Both the position numbers and the translations under genes were made by a program. Under the pieces are notes generated by a model. It had not been told where the DNA came from. It was given only the letters and a program-made list of their open reading frames with translations, and did no database searches. From Bradyrhizobium sp. CB82 (GTDB lineage Bacteria; Pseudomonadota; Alphaproteobacteria; Rhizobiales; Xanthobacteraceae): DNA of 64,000 nucleotides. Positions 51,399-60,892 of the stretch are shown piece after piece. Position 1 is the stretch's first letter, and every line of letters begins with the position of its first letter. Where the stretch lies: NCBI RefSeq assembly GCF_029714405.1, contig NZ_CP121650.1, positions 4,159,001 through 4,223,000 of the forward strand. The letters run 5' to 3'.

Positions 51399-52615
51399 CC
51401 AACGTCGCCGTCATCGGCGGCGGTCCCGCCGGGCTGATGGCGGCGGAGGTGTTGGCGGCGGGTGGAGCTGCCGTCACCGTCTATGACGCCATGCCGTCTG
51501 CGGGCCGCAAATTGCTGATGGCAGGCCGCGGTGGGCTCAATCTCACGCATAGCGAGCCGTTGCCGCAGTTTCTGGCGCGCTATCGCGAGGCGGCACTGAG
51601 ACTGCAATCCGCAATCGACGCATTTCCGCCAAGCGCACTGCGCGACTGGTGCGCGGCGCTGGGTGAGCCGACCTTCGTCGGCACCAGCGGGCGCGTATTT
51701 CCGAAGGCGTTCAAGGCGTCGCCCTTGCTGCGCGCCTGGCTGCGCCGGCTCGATGCCGGCGGCGTGAGGTTTGCGTTTCGTCACCGCTGGGCGGGATGGG
51801 ATGACGAGGGACAGCTGTTGTTTCTGACGCCCAAGGGCCCTTCCGCCATCGACGCGACGGCCACCGTGCTAGCGCTCGGCGGAGCGAGCTGGCCGCGACT
51901 CGGTTCCGATGGCGGCTGGACAAAGACGCTTGCCGAGAAGGGTGTGAAGATCGCGCCGCTGCGACCAGCGAACTGCGGATTCGACGTCGCCTGGTCCGAA
52001 GTGTTCCGGACGCGCTTCGAAGGCCAGCCGCTAAAGGGCATTGCCCTCATCTTTGGCGGACACGCGGTGCGCGGCGAGGCGCTCATCACCAGCACCGGCA
52101 TCGAGGGCGGCGCGATCTATGCTCTGTCAGCTGAATTGCGCGAGTCGATCTTGGCAACGGGCGAGGCGATTCTGCGCGTCGCGTTGCGGCCGGATCTCGA
52201 TCCAGGCGAGCTGCTCAAACGACTAGCCGGGCCGCGCGGAAAGCAGTCGGTCTCCAACTTCCTGCGCAAGGCTGCGCAGCTCTCTCCGGTCGCCGTTGGC
52301 CTGTTGCAAGAGGCCGCGATCAGGGCGGGCCTGTCGCTCTCATCGCTGCCGCCCGAGCGGCTCGCCGAACTGATCAACGCCCTGCCGGTCAAGCTGACGG
52401 GCGTCGCGCCGATCGCGCATGCGATATCGAGCGCTGGCGGCATTTCGTTCGGCGAGCTCGACACCGATTTCATGATCCGCAAGCTGCCCGGCTTGTTTGC
52501 TGCCGGCGAGATGCTGGACTGGGAAGCACCGACCGGCGGTTATCTGTTGCAGGCATCGTTCGCGACCGGTGCTGCCGCGGGCAGGGGCGTGTTGAGGTGG
52601 CTCGATAAATCGTAG
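51395..52615 (+). CDS. NAD(P)/FAD-dependent oxidoreductase (BaiN/YhiN-like) with probable CTG start
   Basis: A 406-residue flavoprotein if it starts at CTG 51395. That reading gives LTNVAVIGGGPAGLMAAEVL, a complete FAD-binding GxGxxG motif. The first ATG (51437) would cut the motif off, and no ATG, GTG or TTG lies in frame between them. GGGGT lies six bases before the CTG, and the CTG overlaps the stop of the SDR gene. Further features are KLLMAGRGGLNLTHSEPLPQF, GGASWPRLGSDGGWTKTL and the C-terminal PTGGYLLQASFATGAAAGRG. The family includes bile-acid reductases, but most members are uncharacterised. Confidence 0.85.
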   Translation: MTNVAVIGGGPAGLMAAEVLAAGGAAVTVYDAMPSAGRKLLMAGRGGLNLTHSEPLPQFLARYREAALRLQSAIDAFPPSALRDWCAALGEPTFVGTSGRVFPKAFKASPLLRAWLRRLDAGGVRFAFRHRWAGWDDEGQLLFLTPKGPSAIDATATVLALGGASWPRLGSDGGWTKTLAEKGVKIAPLRPANCGFDVAWSEVFRTRFEGQPLKGIALIFGGHAVRGEALITSTGIEGGAIYALSAELRESILATGEAILRVALRPDLDPGELLKRLAGPRGKQSVSNFLRKAAQLSPVAVGLLQEAAIRAGLSLSSLPPERLAELINALPVKLTGVAPIAHAISSAGGISFGELDTDFMIRKLPGLFAAGEMLDWEAPTGGYLLQASFATGAAAGRGVLRWLDKS

Positions 52616-52736
52616 GCTGGGCAAAGGCGCGAAGCGCCGTGCCCACCATGTCTCCGCGTGCGGCACCGTCATGGTGGGCACGCTTCCGCCTTCGCTCTTC
52701 GAGCTACGGCGGACAGGTCGCTTTGCCTACCCTACC
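52612..52736. repeat. Dispersed repeat, GTGGGC-AAGGCGCG family, copy 3
   Basis: It starts GTAGGCTGGGCAAAGGCGCG at the stop of the flavoprotein gene and returns GCGCCGTGCCCACC. A second half includes CATGGTGGGCACGCTTCCGCCTTCGCTCTTCGAGC and ends TTTGCCTACCCTACC, an inverted match to the start (TAGGCTGGGCAAA). It separates this gene from the convergent racemase-like gene. Confidence 0.8.
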
Positions 52737-52759
52737 GGCTCAACGGCAGCGCGGCGCTC

Positions 52760-53839
52760 CTACCGCAGCTTCCCCCGCGCAGCCACCGGCAGTGTGCCGA
52801 TGATCTCGTCGCCGCGCACCATGACCACCTCGTCCATCATGTTGACCACGACGCAGACGTGGTTCGGCACGATGCGTACGACGTCGCCGACGTTCGGTCG
52901 CGTATTGCTGCGGGAGAGGTCGAGGAAACCGTGCTCCTCGGCGAAACGCGCGATCTTGGCTTCGGGGTGCTCCAGGATCAGGCCATGGCCATCAAGCCCG
53001 CCGGTATCCGTGGTCAGCGTCTTCGAGCCGGCATCGAGAATGCCGCGCTCGGGCGCGGCGCGGCTGACCACGGTCGAATAGATGTGCAGCGCACAGTCGT
53101 CCCAGGTGGCGGAGCCGGCCGCGACCTGCATGCGATCGTTGTAGATGTAGGTGCCGAAGCGATGCTCGGTGCCGCCCCTGAGCTTGCCGAGATTGACGAG
53201 GTTGGGCGTGCCGCCGGTCGAGACGATGGTGGCATCGAGCCCGTGTGCGCGCACGCCGGCCAGCGCTTCATCATAGAATTTTTGCGCGTCGGCCCAGCCG
53301 GTCTCGGTCGGATAGAGCATGAAGCCGGCGAATTGCAGTCCCTTGCAGGCCGCTATCTCGCGCGCCAGTGCAATCGCCTCGGCCGGCGTCACGACGCCCG
53401 CACGCTTGCGCCCCGTGTCGCATTCGACCACGACGGACAGCGGCCGCCCTGAGGCCGCGGCCGCCTTGGGCAGGCCGGCAACCACGGTGGAGTTGTCGGC
53501 CGCGACTGTCATGTTGGCCTTGGCTTGCAGCGCCCCCAAGCGCGCCATCTTCTCCTCGCCGAGCAGATTGTAGCTGATCAGGATGTTGTCGATGCCGGCA
53601 TTGGCCATGATCTCGGCCTCGCCGAGTTTCTGGCAGGTGATGCCTTTCGCGCCCGCCGCCACCTGCATCTTCGCAAGCGTCGGGTTCTTGTGCGTCTTGA
53701 TGTGTGGACGGTGGGCAACGCCGGCGTCGTCGCAGGCCTTCTGAATGCGCGCGATGTTGCGCTCGACCTTGTCCATGTCGATGACGGCGCACGGGGTGCC
53801 GTATTCACGGGCGATCTTGGCAGCTAGGGGAGTTGTCAT
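52760..53839 (-). CDS. D-threonine aldolase / alanine racemase N-terminal-like PLP enzyme (DSD1 family)
   Basis: A 359-residue PLP enzyme of the alanine racemase-like fold. The PLP lysine is in RPHIKTHKNPTLAKMQVAAG. The metal-dependent C-terminal domain carries DTGGLDGHGLILEH and IVPNHVCVVVNMMDEV (His/Cys metal ligands), typical of D-threonine aldolases and D-serine dehydratases. It cleaves or deaminates D-hydroxy amino acids. The ATG at 53839 is preferred over a TTG three codons upstream. It directly follows the ABC-F gene on the same strand. Confidence 0.88.
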   Translation of the reverse strand: MTTPLAAKIAREYGTPCAVIDMDKVERNIARIQKACDDAGVAHRPHIKTHKNPTLAKMQVAAGAKGITCQKLGEAEIMANAGIDNILISYNLLGEEKMARLGALQAKANMTVAADNSTVVAGLPKAAAASGRPLSVVVECDTGRKRAGVVTPAEAIALAREIAACKGLQFAGFMLYPTETGWADAQKFYDEALAGVRAHGLDATIVSTGGTPNLVNLGKLRGGTEHRFGTYIYNDRMQVAAGSATWDDCALHIYSTVVSRAAPERGILDAGSKTLTTDTGGLDGHGLILEHPEAKIARFAEEHGFLDLSRSNTRPNVGDVVRIVPNHVCVVVNMMDEVVMVRGDEIIGTLPVAARGKLR

Positions 53840-53844
53840 CGTGG

Positions 53845-55656
53845 TCAAGCCTGTTCGATTTCTTCACGCAGCATTTCAAGTTCCAGCCAGCGTTCTTCCG
53901 CAGCGGAAAGTTCTTCATGCGCCTTGGCGATCGCGGCGGAGGTGTCGTCGAATCTCTTGCGATCCTTGGCGTAGAGATTGGGATCGTCAAGCACGCGCTG
54001 CAGCTTCGCGATGTCGGCGTGCAGGCTATCGATCTTCTTCGGCAGTGTTTCCAGCGCATGCTTCTCGTTGAAGCTCAGCCTGCGTTTTGGTGCGGACGTC
54101 GGAGCGGCGGGCCGCTCTTCCTTCTTCTCCGCAAGAGGCTGCGCCTTCACCGTCTCGCGCTTCAGATCCGCGCCGCGCTGCGCCAGCATGTCGCTATAAC
54201 CGCCGGCATATTCGATCCATCGGCCGTTGCCCTCCGGCGCGATCACGGAGGTCACGACGCGGTCGAGGAAGTCGCGGTCGTGGCTGATCAGGATCACCGT
54301 GCCTTCGTAATCGCCAAGCATCTCCTCGAGCACGTCGAGCGTCTCGAGATCGAGATCGTTGGTCGGCTCGTCCAGCACCAGAAGGTTGGACGGTTTTGCC
54401 AGTGCGCGCGCCAGCATCAGGCGGCCACGCTCGCCGCCGGACAGGACTTCCAGCGGTGTGCCGCGCTGCTCCTGCGCGAACAGAAAGTCCTTCATGTAGC
54501 CGACGACGTGCTTCGGCTTGCCGCCGACCATGACGTGATCGCCACGGCCGCCGGTGAGGGCCTCGGCGAGCGTCGATTTGGGATCGAGGCTTTCGCGGTG
54601 CTGGTCGAGCGTCGCCATTTCGAGATTGGCGCCCAGTCGCACGGTGCCGGAGTCCGGTTGCATCCCGCCGGTCAAGAGATTGACCAGCGTAGTCTTGCCT
54701 GCTCCGTTCGGCCCGATGATGCCCAGCCGGTCGCCGCGCTGCACGCGGGTGGAGAAATTCTCGACGATCCTGCGCTCGCCATAGGCCTTGGTGATGCCCT
54801 TCGCCTCGATCACCAGCTTGCCGGAGGCTTCCGCTTCCGCTGCCGCGAGGTTGGCGCCGCCGGCGGTGCCGCGATAGTTGCGCCGCTGCGCGCGCAGCGC
54901 ATGCAGATTGGCGAGTCGCTTGACGTTGCGCTTGCGCCTGCCCGAGACGCCGTGGCGTAGCCAGTGCTCCTCGTCGACGATCTTGCGGTCGAGCTTGTGC
55001 TGATCGCGCTCTTCTTCCGCCAATACCTCGTCGCGCCAGGCCTCGAACGAGGCAAAGCCGCGATCGATCTGCCTGATCCTGCCGCGGTCGAGCCAGGCGG
55101 TCGAACGTGAGAGATTGGAGAGGAAGCGGCGGTCATGGCTGATCAGCACCAGCGCGCTGCGTCGGCTGTCGAGCTCTTGCTCGAGCCATTCGATGGTGGT
55201 GAGGTCGAGATGGTTGGTCGGCTCGTCCAGCAGCAGGATATCGGGTGAGGGTGCCAGCACCCGCGCCAGCGCTGCGCGGCGGGCCTCGCCGCCGGAGAGA
55301 TTGGCTGGATTCTCGTCGCCCGTGAGCCCGAGCTGCTCCAGGAGATAACGCGCCTGATGGTGGTCGTCGCCAGGCGCCATCCCCGCCTCGACATAGGCAT
55401 GCGTCGTCGCGTGGTCGCCGAAGTCCGGCTCCTGCGGCAAATAGCGGATCGTCGCGCCCGGTTGAACGAAACGGGTGCCGCCGTCCGGCTCGACGAGGCC
55501 GGCCGCGATCTTGAGCAGCGTCGATTTGCCGGAGCCGTTGCGGCCGATCAGACAGACGCGCTCGGACGGCGCGACGTTGAGCTCGACGCCGGTGAGCAAT
55601 GGTGTGCCGCCGAATGTGAGGCGGATGTCCTTCAGCTGGATCAGTGGCGGCGCCAT
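53845..55656 (-). CDS. ABC-F family ATPase (Uup-like)
   Basis: A 603-residue soluble protein with two ABC domains joined by a linker. Walker A sequences are IGRNGSGKSTLLK and IGPNGAGKTTLVN; signatures are LSGGEARR and LSGGERGR. The C-terminal 85 residues form a charged coiled coil (RLSFNEKHALETLPKKIDSL and following), as in Uup. ABC-F proteins bind ribosomes or DNA structures and do not transport. The racemase-like gene follows after five bases. Confidence 0.9.
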   Translation of the reverse strand: MAPPLIQLKDIRLTFGGTPLLTGVELNVAPSERVCLIGRNGSGKSTLLKIAAGLVEPDGGTRFVQPGATIRYLPQEPDFGDHATTHAYVEAGMAPGDDHHQARYLLEQLGLTGDENPANLSGGEARRAALARVLAPSPDILLLDEPTNHLDLTTIEWLEQELDSRRSALVLISHDRRFLSNLSRSTAWLDRGRIRQIDRGFASFEAWRDEVLAEEERDQHKLDRKIVDEEHWLRHGVSGRRKRNVKRLANLHALRAQRRNYRGTAGGANLAAAEAEASGKLVIEAKGITKAYGERRIVENFSTRVQRGDRLGIIGPNGAGKTTLVNLLTGGMQPDSGTVRLGANLEMATLDQHRESLDPKSTLAEALTGGRGDHVMVGGKPKHVVGYMKDFLFAQEQRGTPLEVLSGGERGRLMLARALAKPSNLLVLDEPTNDLDLETLDVLEEMLGDYEGTVILISHDRDFLDRVVTSVIAPEGNGRWIEYAGGYSDMLAQRGADLKRETVKAQPLAEKKEERPAAPTSAPKRRLSFNEKHALETLPKKIDSLHADIAKLQRVLDDPNLYAKDRKRFDDTSAAIAKAHEELSAAEERWLELEMLREEIEQA

Positions 55657-55658
55657 GC

Positions 55659-56156
55659 TCAGTCCTTGACCGTCGCGGCCTGCCCGGCGCGCCGGCGCTG
55701 GATGCGGCGGATGGCCTGGTCCAGCGCGGACAGGAAGGCGGAACGATCGCGCGGCCCGAACGATCTCGGGCCGCCGGTGATTTCTCCAGCCGAGCGCAGA
55801 TCCGTCATCAGGTTGCGCACCGCGAGCGTCATGCCGATCGATTCCTCGGTGAACGGCTTGCCGTTCGGCGCGATGACGTCGGCACCCGCCTTCACGCAGC
55901 GGCTCGCGAGCGGAATGTCGGCGGTGACCACGATATCGCCGTCACCGGCCCGCTCCGCGATCCAGTTGTCGGCAGCGTCCATCCCGGCGCCCGCTGCGAC
56001 GCGCTCGATCAGCGGGTCCTGGGGCACGCGGATGAAATTGCCGGCAACCACGCTCACGGGCACGCAGTGCCTGACAGCCACGCGATAGATCTCGTCCTTG
56101 ACCGGGCAGGCGTCGGCGTCGACATAGATGCGGGGCGGGGCTGGGGGGCTCTTCAT
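55659..56156 (-). CDS. YaiI/YqxD family protein (DUF188, PIN-like)
   Basis: A 165-residue protein with the family start [20 protein letters not shown]. It continues with acidic conserved sites ([24 protein letters not shown]) and [32 protein letters not shown]. This is a PIN-like fold; the function is unknown to me. The chosen ATG is at 56156; a 29-codon longer frame has no support. The gene ends two bases before the ABC-F start, so they share a transcript. A dispersed repeat and about 290 bases separate it from the upstream molybdenum enzyme gene. Confidence 0.9.
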   Translation of the reverse strand: MKSPPAPPRIYVDADACPVKDEIYRVAVRHCVPVSVVAGNFIRVPQDPLIERVAAGAGMDAADNWIAERAGDGDIVVTADIPLASRCVKAGADVIAPNGKPFTEESIGMTLAVRNLMTDLRSAGEITGGPRSFGPRDRSAFLSALDQAIRRIQRRRAGQAATVKD

Positions 56157-56315
56157 CGGCCGCGTGGTACCGCATTCGCCGCCCAAAGGCGAGGGGATTG
56201 ACCGGGGTTCCTGCGGGCCTACGATCGCCCCCTGAAGCAGCAAATAAAATCAGGCGAAGGCGACAGCATGCAGGCGGCGTAAGTGGCCGCTGTAAGCTCG
56301 TGCGCCAAATTCGGT

Positions 56316-56416
56316 GTCATGCCCCGCGAAAGCGGGGCATCCAGTACGCCGCGGCCTCTCCGTATCCTCGCGCCGTCTCTGGAATACTGGATCGCCCGCT
56401 TTTCGCGGGCGATGAT
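56316..56416. repeat. Dispersed repeat, CGTCAT-ATCCAGTA family, copy 2 (reverse orientation)
   Basis: It starts GTCATGCCCCGCGAAAGCGG and ends CGCTTTTCGCGGGCGATGAT. The inner part has GGCATCCAGTACGCCGCGGC and TCTGGAATACTGGATCG, the reverse of copy 1 at 39887-39987. It lies 33 bases past the stop of the molybdenum-subunit gene (minus strand), the same kind of place as copy 1. Confidence 0.8.
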
Positions 56417-56448
56417 AGCGTTGGTGGAGCAGTGGACGTTTGCGTCCC

Positions 56449-58818
56449 TTACGCGGTCGCCTTCGCCTCATGTATCGCCCGCCACACGCGCTCCGGTGTC
56501 AAGGGCATGTCGATGTGCTTGATGCCGTAGTCGGAGAGCGCGTCGATCACCGCATTCACCACCGTCGACAGGCTGCCCGCGCAGCCCGCTTCGCCGCAGC
56601 CTTTGCTACCCAGCGGATTGCTCGTGGCCGGCACCGGGTGATCGCCGACGCTCATGAACGGAACGTCTTCCGCGCGCGGCAGCGCGTAGTCCATCAGCGA
56701 TCCCGTGATCGGCTGACCGCTCTCGTCGTAGCGGACATGCTCCATCAGCGCCTGCCCGATGCCCTGGACGACGCCGCCGTGGAGCTGGCCCGCGACCAGC
56801 ATCGGATTGATCACCGTGCCGAAATCGTTCACCGCACTATAGCGTACGATCTGCACCACGCCCGTATCCGGATCGATCTCGACCTCGGCGACATGGCAGC
56901 CGTTCGGGAAGGCGGAGGGCACCGGCTCGGTGGTGTGGTCGACGTCGAGGGAAGAGGGCACGCCCTCCGGCACCTTGCCCTCATGCAGGCGCTTGGCCAG
57001 GTCCATGATGTTGATGCTGCGGTCCGTGCCGGCGATGGTGAAGCGGCCATCGGCGAACTCGATGTCGGCCTCGGACGCTTCCATCAGATGCGCCGCGGCG
57101 CGCTTGCCCTTCTCGATGATGAGGCGGGAGGTTTCCACGATCGCCATGCCGCTGGCGGTGATCGAGCGCGAGCCGCCAGTGCCGTTGCCGGTGTGCACGA
57201 TGTCGCTGTCACCCTGCACGAGCTTTACGTTCTCGAAGGGCACGCCAAGCTGCGCGCACAGCACTTGCGTGAACGGCGTCGCGTGGCCCTGACCGTAGTC
57301 GAGCGTGCCGGTGATGAGCTGCACCGTGCCGTCCGGATCGAACACGATCTTGCCGAGCTCGACGCCGGGAGGTGCGGTGACCTCGAGATAGGAGCCGATG
57401 GCGATGCCGCGCAGCTTGCCGCTCTTCTTGCTCTCCTTCTTGCGCTTGGAGAAGCTCTCGTAGTCCGACAGCTCCAGCGCCTTGTTGAACACGGCCTGGA
57501 AGTCGCCGCTGTCATAGGTCACGCCGGAGGAGGCCGGGAACGGCATCTGGTTCGGCTTGATGAAGTTGCGCTTGCGCAAGGTCAGTCGGCTGATCCCCAT
57601 CTCGTCGGCGGCGCGGTCGATCAGCCGCTCCATGTAGTAGTTGGCTTCGGGCCGGCCGGCGCCGCGATAGGCCCCCATCAAGGTGGTGTTGGTCAAAACC
57701 GTCTTGATATCGACCGCCATCAGCGGCGTGCGATAGACGCTGGAAAAATTCTTGCCGGTGTTGAGCGAGAGCGGGCTCGGTGCGACGCCGGTGATGTAGG
57801 CGCCGAGATTGCCGTAGCCGGAGAGCTTGGCCGCGAGGAAATGCCCCTCGGCATCGAGCGCCAGCTCGGCGTGGATCTTCTGGGCGCGGCCGTGGCTGTC
57901 GGACAGGAAGCTCGTCGAGCGCTCGTCGGTCCACTTCACGGGACGGCCCAGCGTCTTCGCAGCAAACAGGATGCACATGTACTCGGGGTAGTTGATGTTC
58001 TTCATGCCGAAGGAGCCGCCGACATTGGCGGTGAGGATGCGCACCTTCTCGTTCGGCACCTTCAGGTTCTTGGCGAGATTGGCGCGGTTGCCCGAAACGC
58101 CCTGCGTCGGCACCTGGATGGTGTAGCGCTCGGTCTTCTTGTCGTAGGATGCAAGCCCCACGCGCGGCTCCATCGAGACCACCGCGACGCGGGTGTTCTC
58201 GATGTCGAGCCTGGTCACATGCGCGGCGCCGGCGAAGGCCGCCTCGACCTTCTCGGCATCGCCAAAGTGATAGTCGAGCGCGACATTGTTGGGGATGTGG
58301 TCGTAAAGCTGCGGCGCGCCTGCCTGTGCGGCCTCCTCGGGATCGGTGACCGCGGGCAGGGGCTCGACATCGACCTCAACGGCTTCCGCGGCGTCGCGGG
58401 CCTGGGCCAGCGTCTCCGCCACCACGAAGGCGATGGGATCGCCGACGAAGCGGACCTTGTCGGTTGCCAGCGGCCGGCGGTTGGTCTGGAGCAATGGCGA
58501 GCCGTCGCGGCTCTTCAGCGGCAGGCCGCAGGTGAAGGGGCCATAGCCGGCGGCGTCGAGGTCGGTGCCGGTCCACACCCCGAGCACGCCCGGCATCGCC
58601 TTGGCCGCCTCGGTGCCGATGCCGCGGATCACGCCATGAGCGTGGGTCGAGCGAACGATCACGGCATAGGCCTGGCCGGGCAGGTTGAAATCGTCGGTAT
58701 AGCGGCCCATGCCGCGCACCAGCGTGTCGTCCTCCTTGCGCCGGACCGGCTGTCCGACGCCGTATTTTTGCAGTGCAATAGCGTTTTCGAGTGAGGACGA
58801 TTTGGTGTGTTCTTGCAT
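56449..58818 (-). CDS. Xanthine dehydrogenase family molybdopterin-binding (large) subunit, orphan
   Basis: A 789-residue molybdenum enzyme subunit of the xanthine oxidase/CoxL family. It starts near VGQPVRRKEDDTLVRGMGRYTDD. AYRGAGR (residues 383-389) marks the form II or aldehyde-oxidase-like type; true CO dehydrogenase form I has AYRCSFR at this place. The catalytic Glu is in GCGEAG near residue 743. The FAD-binding medium subunit and the iron-sulfur small subunit genes usually sit beside it, but neither is in the window. The ATG at 58818 is preferred to a 47-codon longer frame. The substrate is unknown. Confidence 0.9.
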   Translation of the reverse strand: MQEHTKSSSLENAIALQKYGVGQPVRRKEDDTLVRGMGRYTDDFNLPGQAYAVIVRSTHAHGVIRGIGTEAAKAMPGVLGVWTGTDLDAAGYGPFTCGLPLKSRDGSPLLQTNRRPLATDKVRFVGDPIAFVVAETLAQARDAAEAVEVDVEPLPAVTDPEEAAQAGAPQLYDHIPNNVALDYHFGDAEKVEAAFAGAAHVTRLDIENTRVAVVSMEPRVGLASYDKKTERYTIQVPTQGVSGNRANLAKNLKVPNEKVRILTANVGGSFGMKNINYPEYMCILFAAKTLGRPVKWTDERSTSFLSDSHGRAQKIHAELALDAEGHFLAAKLSGYGNLGAYITGVAPSPLSLNTGKNFSSVYRTPLMAVDIKTVLTNTTLMGAYRGAGRPEANYYMERLIDRAADEMGISRLTLRKRNFIKPNQMPFPASSGVTYDSGDFQAVFNKALELSDYESFSKRKKESKKSGKLRGIAIGSYLEVTAPPGVELGKIVFDPDGTVQLITGTLDYGQGHATPFTQVLCAQLGVPFENVKLVQGDSDIVHTGNGTGGSRSITASGMAIVETSRLIIEKGKRAAAHLMEASEADIEFADGRFTIAGTDRSINIMDLAKRLHEGKVPEGVPSSLDVDHTTEPVPSAFPNGCHVAEVEIDPDTGVVQIVRYSAVNDFGTVINPMLVAGQLHGGVVQGIGQALMEHVRYDESGQPITGSLMDYALPRAEDVPFMSVGDHPVPATSNPLGSKGCGEAGCAGSLSTVVNAVIDALSDYGIKHIDMPLTPERVWRAIHEAKATA

Positions 58819-59029
58819 GGAATGACCTGAAAAGCCGGCAATTGCGCGGGTTTCGCGGCGGCCTGAGAACCGGACCCCGCTGAGATAACGCACGGCCCCG
58901 CTCACGACAACGCACGAATAGGCATGGTCCCATGTGATGGGTTGTTGCGCAGGCCTCAAGCGCTGCTAAAGTTTCCCGCGAAAAAGCAATTCCGGATCGG
59001 CCCTGTCGGGCCGTGGAAAGACCGTTTGT

Positions 59030-60106
59030 ATGAATGACCACACGCGGCTCCGCGACGGCCTTGCGCCGCACGGAGAGCTGGGTGCGATGGCCACGGCAGC
59101 GCTGGCTGCCCAACCGGCCAGCCCTGCGCAAATGTCGGGAACCGGCGTCTATGCGGCGTTGGACCTCGGCACCAATAACTGCCGATTGCTCATCGCTTGT
59201 CCGACCAGCGACGGGTTCCGCGTGGTCGATTCCTTCTCGCGCATCATCCGGCTCGGCGAGGGGGTTTCGGCCACCGGCTGCATCAGCGAAGCCGCAATCG
59301 AGCGCGCCATCGCGGCGCTCAGTATCTGCCGCGACAAGATCGAGCTGCGCAAGGCCAAGCGGCTGCGGCTGATCGCCACCGAGGCCTGCCGCGCCGCGTC
59401 GAACGCGGAGGGCTTTCGCAGCCGCGTCGCCGCCGAGACCGGCATCGAGCTCGAGGTGATCGACCGCGAGACCGAGGCCGCGCTCGCTGTGCTCGGCTGC
59501 TCCCCGTTGGTCGACCCCAGGGGGCGCGGCGCGATCCTGTTCGACATCGGCGGCGGCTCGACCGAGCTGGTGCGCATCGACCGCGATCCGGCCGACGAGA
59601 ATCCCCAGCCGCGCATCAAGGCCTGGATGTCGATCCCGCTTGGCGTGGTCACGCTCGCCGAGCATTTCGGCGGCCGCGACGTGACGCCCAAGATTTACGC
59701 AGCGATGGAAGAGGAGGTCGCACGGCATGTCGCCCCTTTTGCCGAGGAGCATGGTCGCGATCTCGCCAAGATGCATCTGCTCGGCACGTCGGGCACGGTG
59801 ACGACGCTTGCCGGCATTCACCTCAATCTCGCGCGCTACGATCGCCGCCGCATCGACAGCATCTGGATGGACGATGCCGACATCACGGCGACCATCAGCA
59901 AGCTGCTCGGCATGAGCTATGAGGAGCGCGCCAACAACAATTGCATCAGCATCGAGCGCGCCGATCTCGTGCTCGCCGGCTGCGCCATCCTCGATGCCAT
60001 CCGCCGCGCCTTTCCGCTGCCGCGCCTGCGCGTCGCCGACCGGGGTCTGCGCGAGGGCATGCTGGTCGAGATGATGCGCGAGGACGGCGCGCTCAGGAGC
60101 TGGTGA
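59030..60106 (+). CDS. Ppx/GppA family exopolyphosphatase / pppGpp phosphatase
   Basis: A 358-residue protein of the sugar-kinase/Hsp70 fold. The phosphate-1 motif is [13 protein letters not shown], the second phosphate motif is [11 protein letters not shown] and [11 protein letters not shown] follows later, all typical of Ppx/GppA. It hydrolyses polyphosphate or pppGpp. The length is short (Ppx about 500), as in the compact alphaproteobacterial type. The RlmE gene follows one base later, a common pairing in alphaproteobacteria. Confidence 0.93.
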   Translation: MNDHTRLRDGLAPHGELGAMATAALAAQPASPAQMSGTGVYAALDLGTNNCRLLIACPTSDGFRVVDSFSRIIRLGEGVSATGCISEAAIERAIAALSICRDKIELRKAKRLRLIATEACRAASNAEGFRSRVAAETGIELEVIDRETEAALAVLGCSPLVDPRGRGAILFDIGGGSTELVRIDRDPADENPQPRIKAWMSIPLGVVTLAEHFGGRDVTPKIYAAMEEEVARHVAPFAEEHGRDLAKMHLLGTSGTVTTLAGIHLNLARYDRRRIDSIWMDDADITATISKLLGMSYEERANNNCISIERADLVLAGCAILDAIRRAFPLPRLRVADRGLREGMLVEMMREDGALRSW

Positions 60107-60107
60107 G

Positions 60108-60785
60108 ATGGCCAAGGACACCACCGGCCGCTTGCACGTCCAGGTCAAGACCGGCGGCAAGCGCAAGCTGTCGTCAAAGCTCTGGCTGGAGCGCCAGCTC
60201 AACGATCCCTATGTCGCCAAGGCCAAGGCGCAAGGCTATCGTTCGCGCGCCGCGTTCAAGCTGCTGGAGATCGACGACAAATTCCGCCTTCTGAAGCCGG
60301 GCATGGCCGTGGTCGATCTTGGCGCTGCGCCCGGCGGCTGGAGCCAGATCGCCGCAAAACGCGTCGGCGCGGCGGAGGGCAAGGGCAAGGTCGTCGCCAT
60401 CGATCTGTTGGAGATGCCGGAAATCCCCGGCGTCGCCTTCGCTCAGCTCGACTTCATGGACAACGACGCGCCGGACAAGCTGACCACGATGCTGGGCGGC
60501 GGCGCCGACATCGTGATGTCCGATATGGCCGCCAACACCACCGGCCACCGCAAGACCGACCAGCTCCGCATCGTCGGCCTCGTCGAGACCGCAGCCGCCT
60601 TTGCCTGCGACGTGCTGAAGCCCGGTGGGACGTTTCTGGCAAAAACCTTCCAGAGCGGCGCCGACGCCGAACTGCTGGCCCAGCTCAAGCGCGATTTCGC
60701 GACCGTGCGCCACGTGAAGCCGGCGGCGAGCCGACAGGACTCGTCGGAGCGCTATGTGCTGGCGACGGGATTTCGCGGGAGCTAG
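60108..60785 (+). CDS. rlmE: 23S rRNA (uridine-2'-O-)-methyltransferase RlmE (FtsJ/RrmJ)
   Basis: A 225-residue SAM-dependent methyltransferase that modifies U2552 in the large rRNA. The SAM motif is [13 protein letters not shown] (about residues 68-80), and the catalytic K-D-K-E tetrad is Lys51, Asp139, Lys179 and Glu214. Family motifs [11 protein letters not shown] and [14 protein letters not shown] are intact. It lies one base after the Ppx gene and is followed by the second copy of the CGTCATTGCGAG palindrome. Confidence 0.95.
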   Translation: MAKDTTGRLHVQVKTGGKRKLSSKLWLERQLNDPYVAKAKAQGYRSRAAFKLLEIDDKFRLLKPGMAVVDLGAAPGGWSQIAAKRVGAAEGKGKVVAIDLLEMPEIPGVAFAQLDFMDNDAPDKLTTMLGGGADIVMSDMAANTTGHRKTDQLRIVGLVETAAAFACDVLKPGGTFLAKTFQSGADAELLAQLKRDFATVRHVKPAASRQDSSERYVLATGFRGS

Positions 60786-60795
60786 CCACATATTC

Positions 60796-60881
60796 CGTCA
60801 TTGCGAGGAGCGAAGCGACGAAGCAATCCAGAGTGTCTCCGCGGAAAGACTCTGGATTGCTTCGCTTCGCTCGCAATGACG
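60796..60881. repeat. Dispersed palindrome, CGTCATTGCGAG family, copy 2
   Basis: CGTCATTGCGAGGAGCGAAG on the left matches CTTCGCTTCGCTCGCAATGACG on the right; the centre CAATCCAGAGTGTCTCCGCGG returns as GACTCTGGATTG. The layout equals copy 1 at 44785-44870. It lies between the rlmE stop and the convergent MFS gene, where it may terminate both. Confidence 0.85.
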
Positions 60882-60892
60882 AAGGAGAGGCA

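Noticed and set aside
56440..58794. A 784-codon open frame on the plus strand
   Set aside because: It mirrors the molybdenum-subunit gene on the minus strand. The product is His/Arg-rich without any recognised domain.
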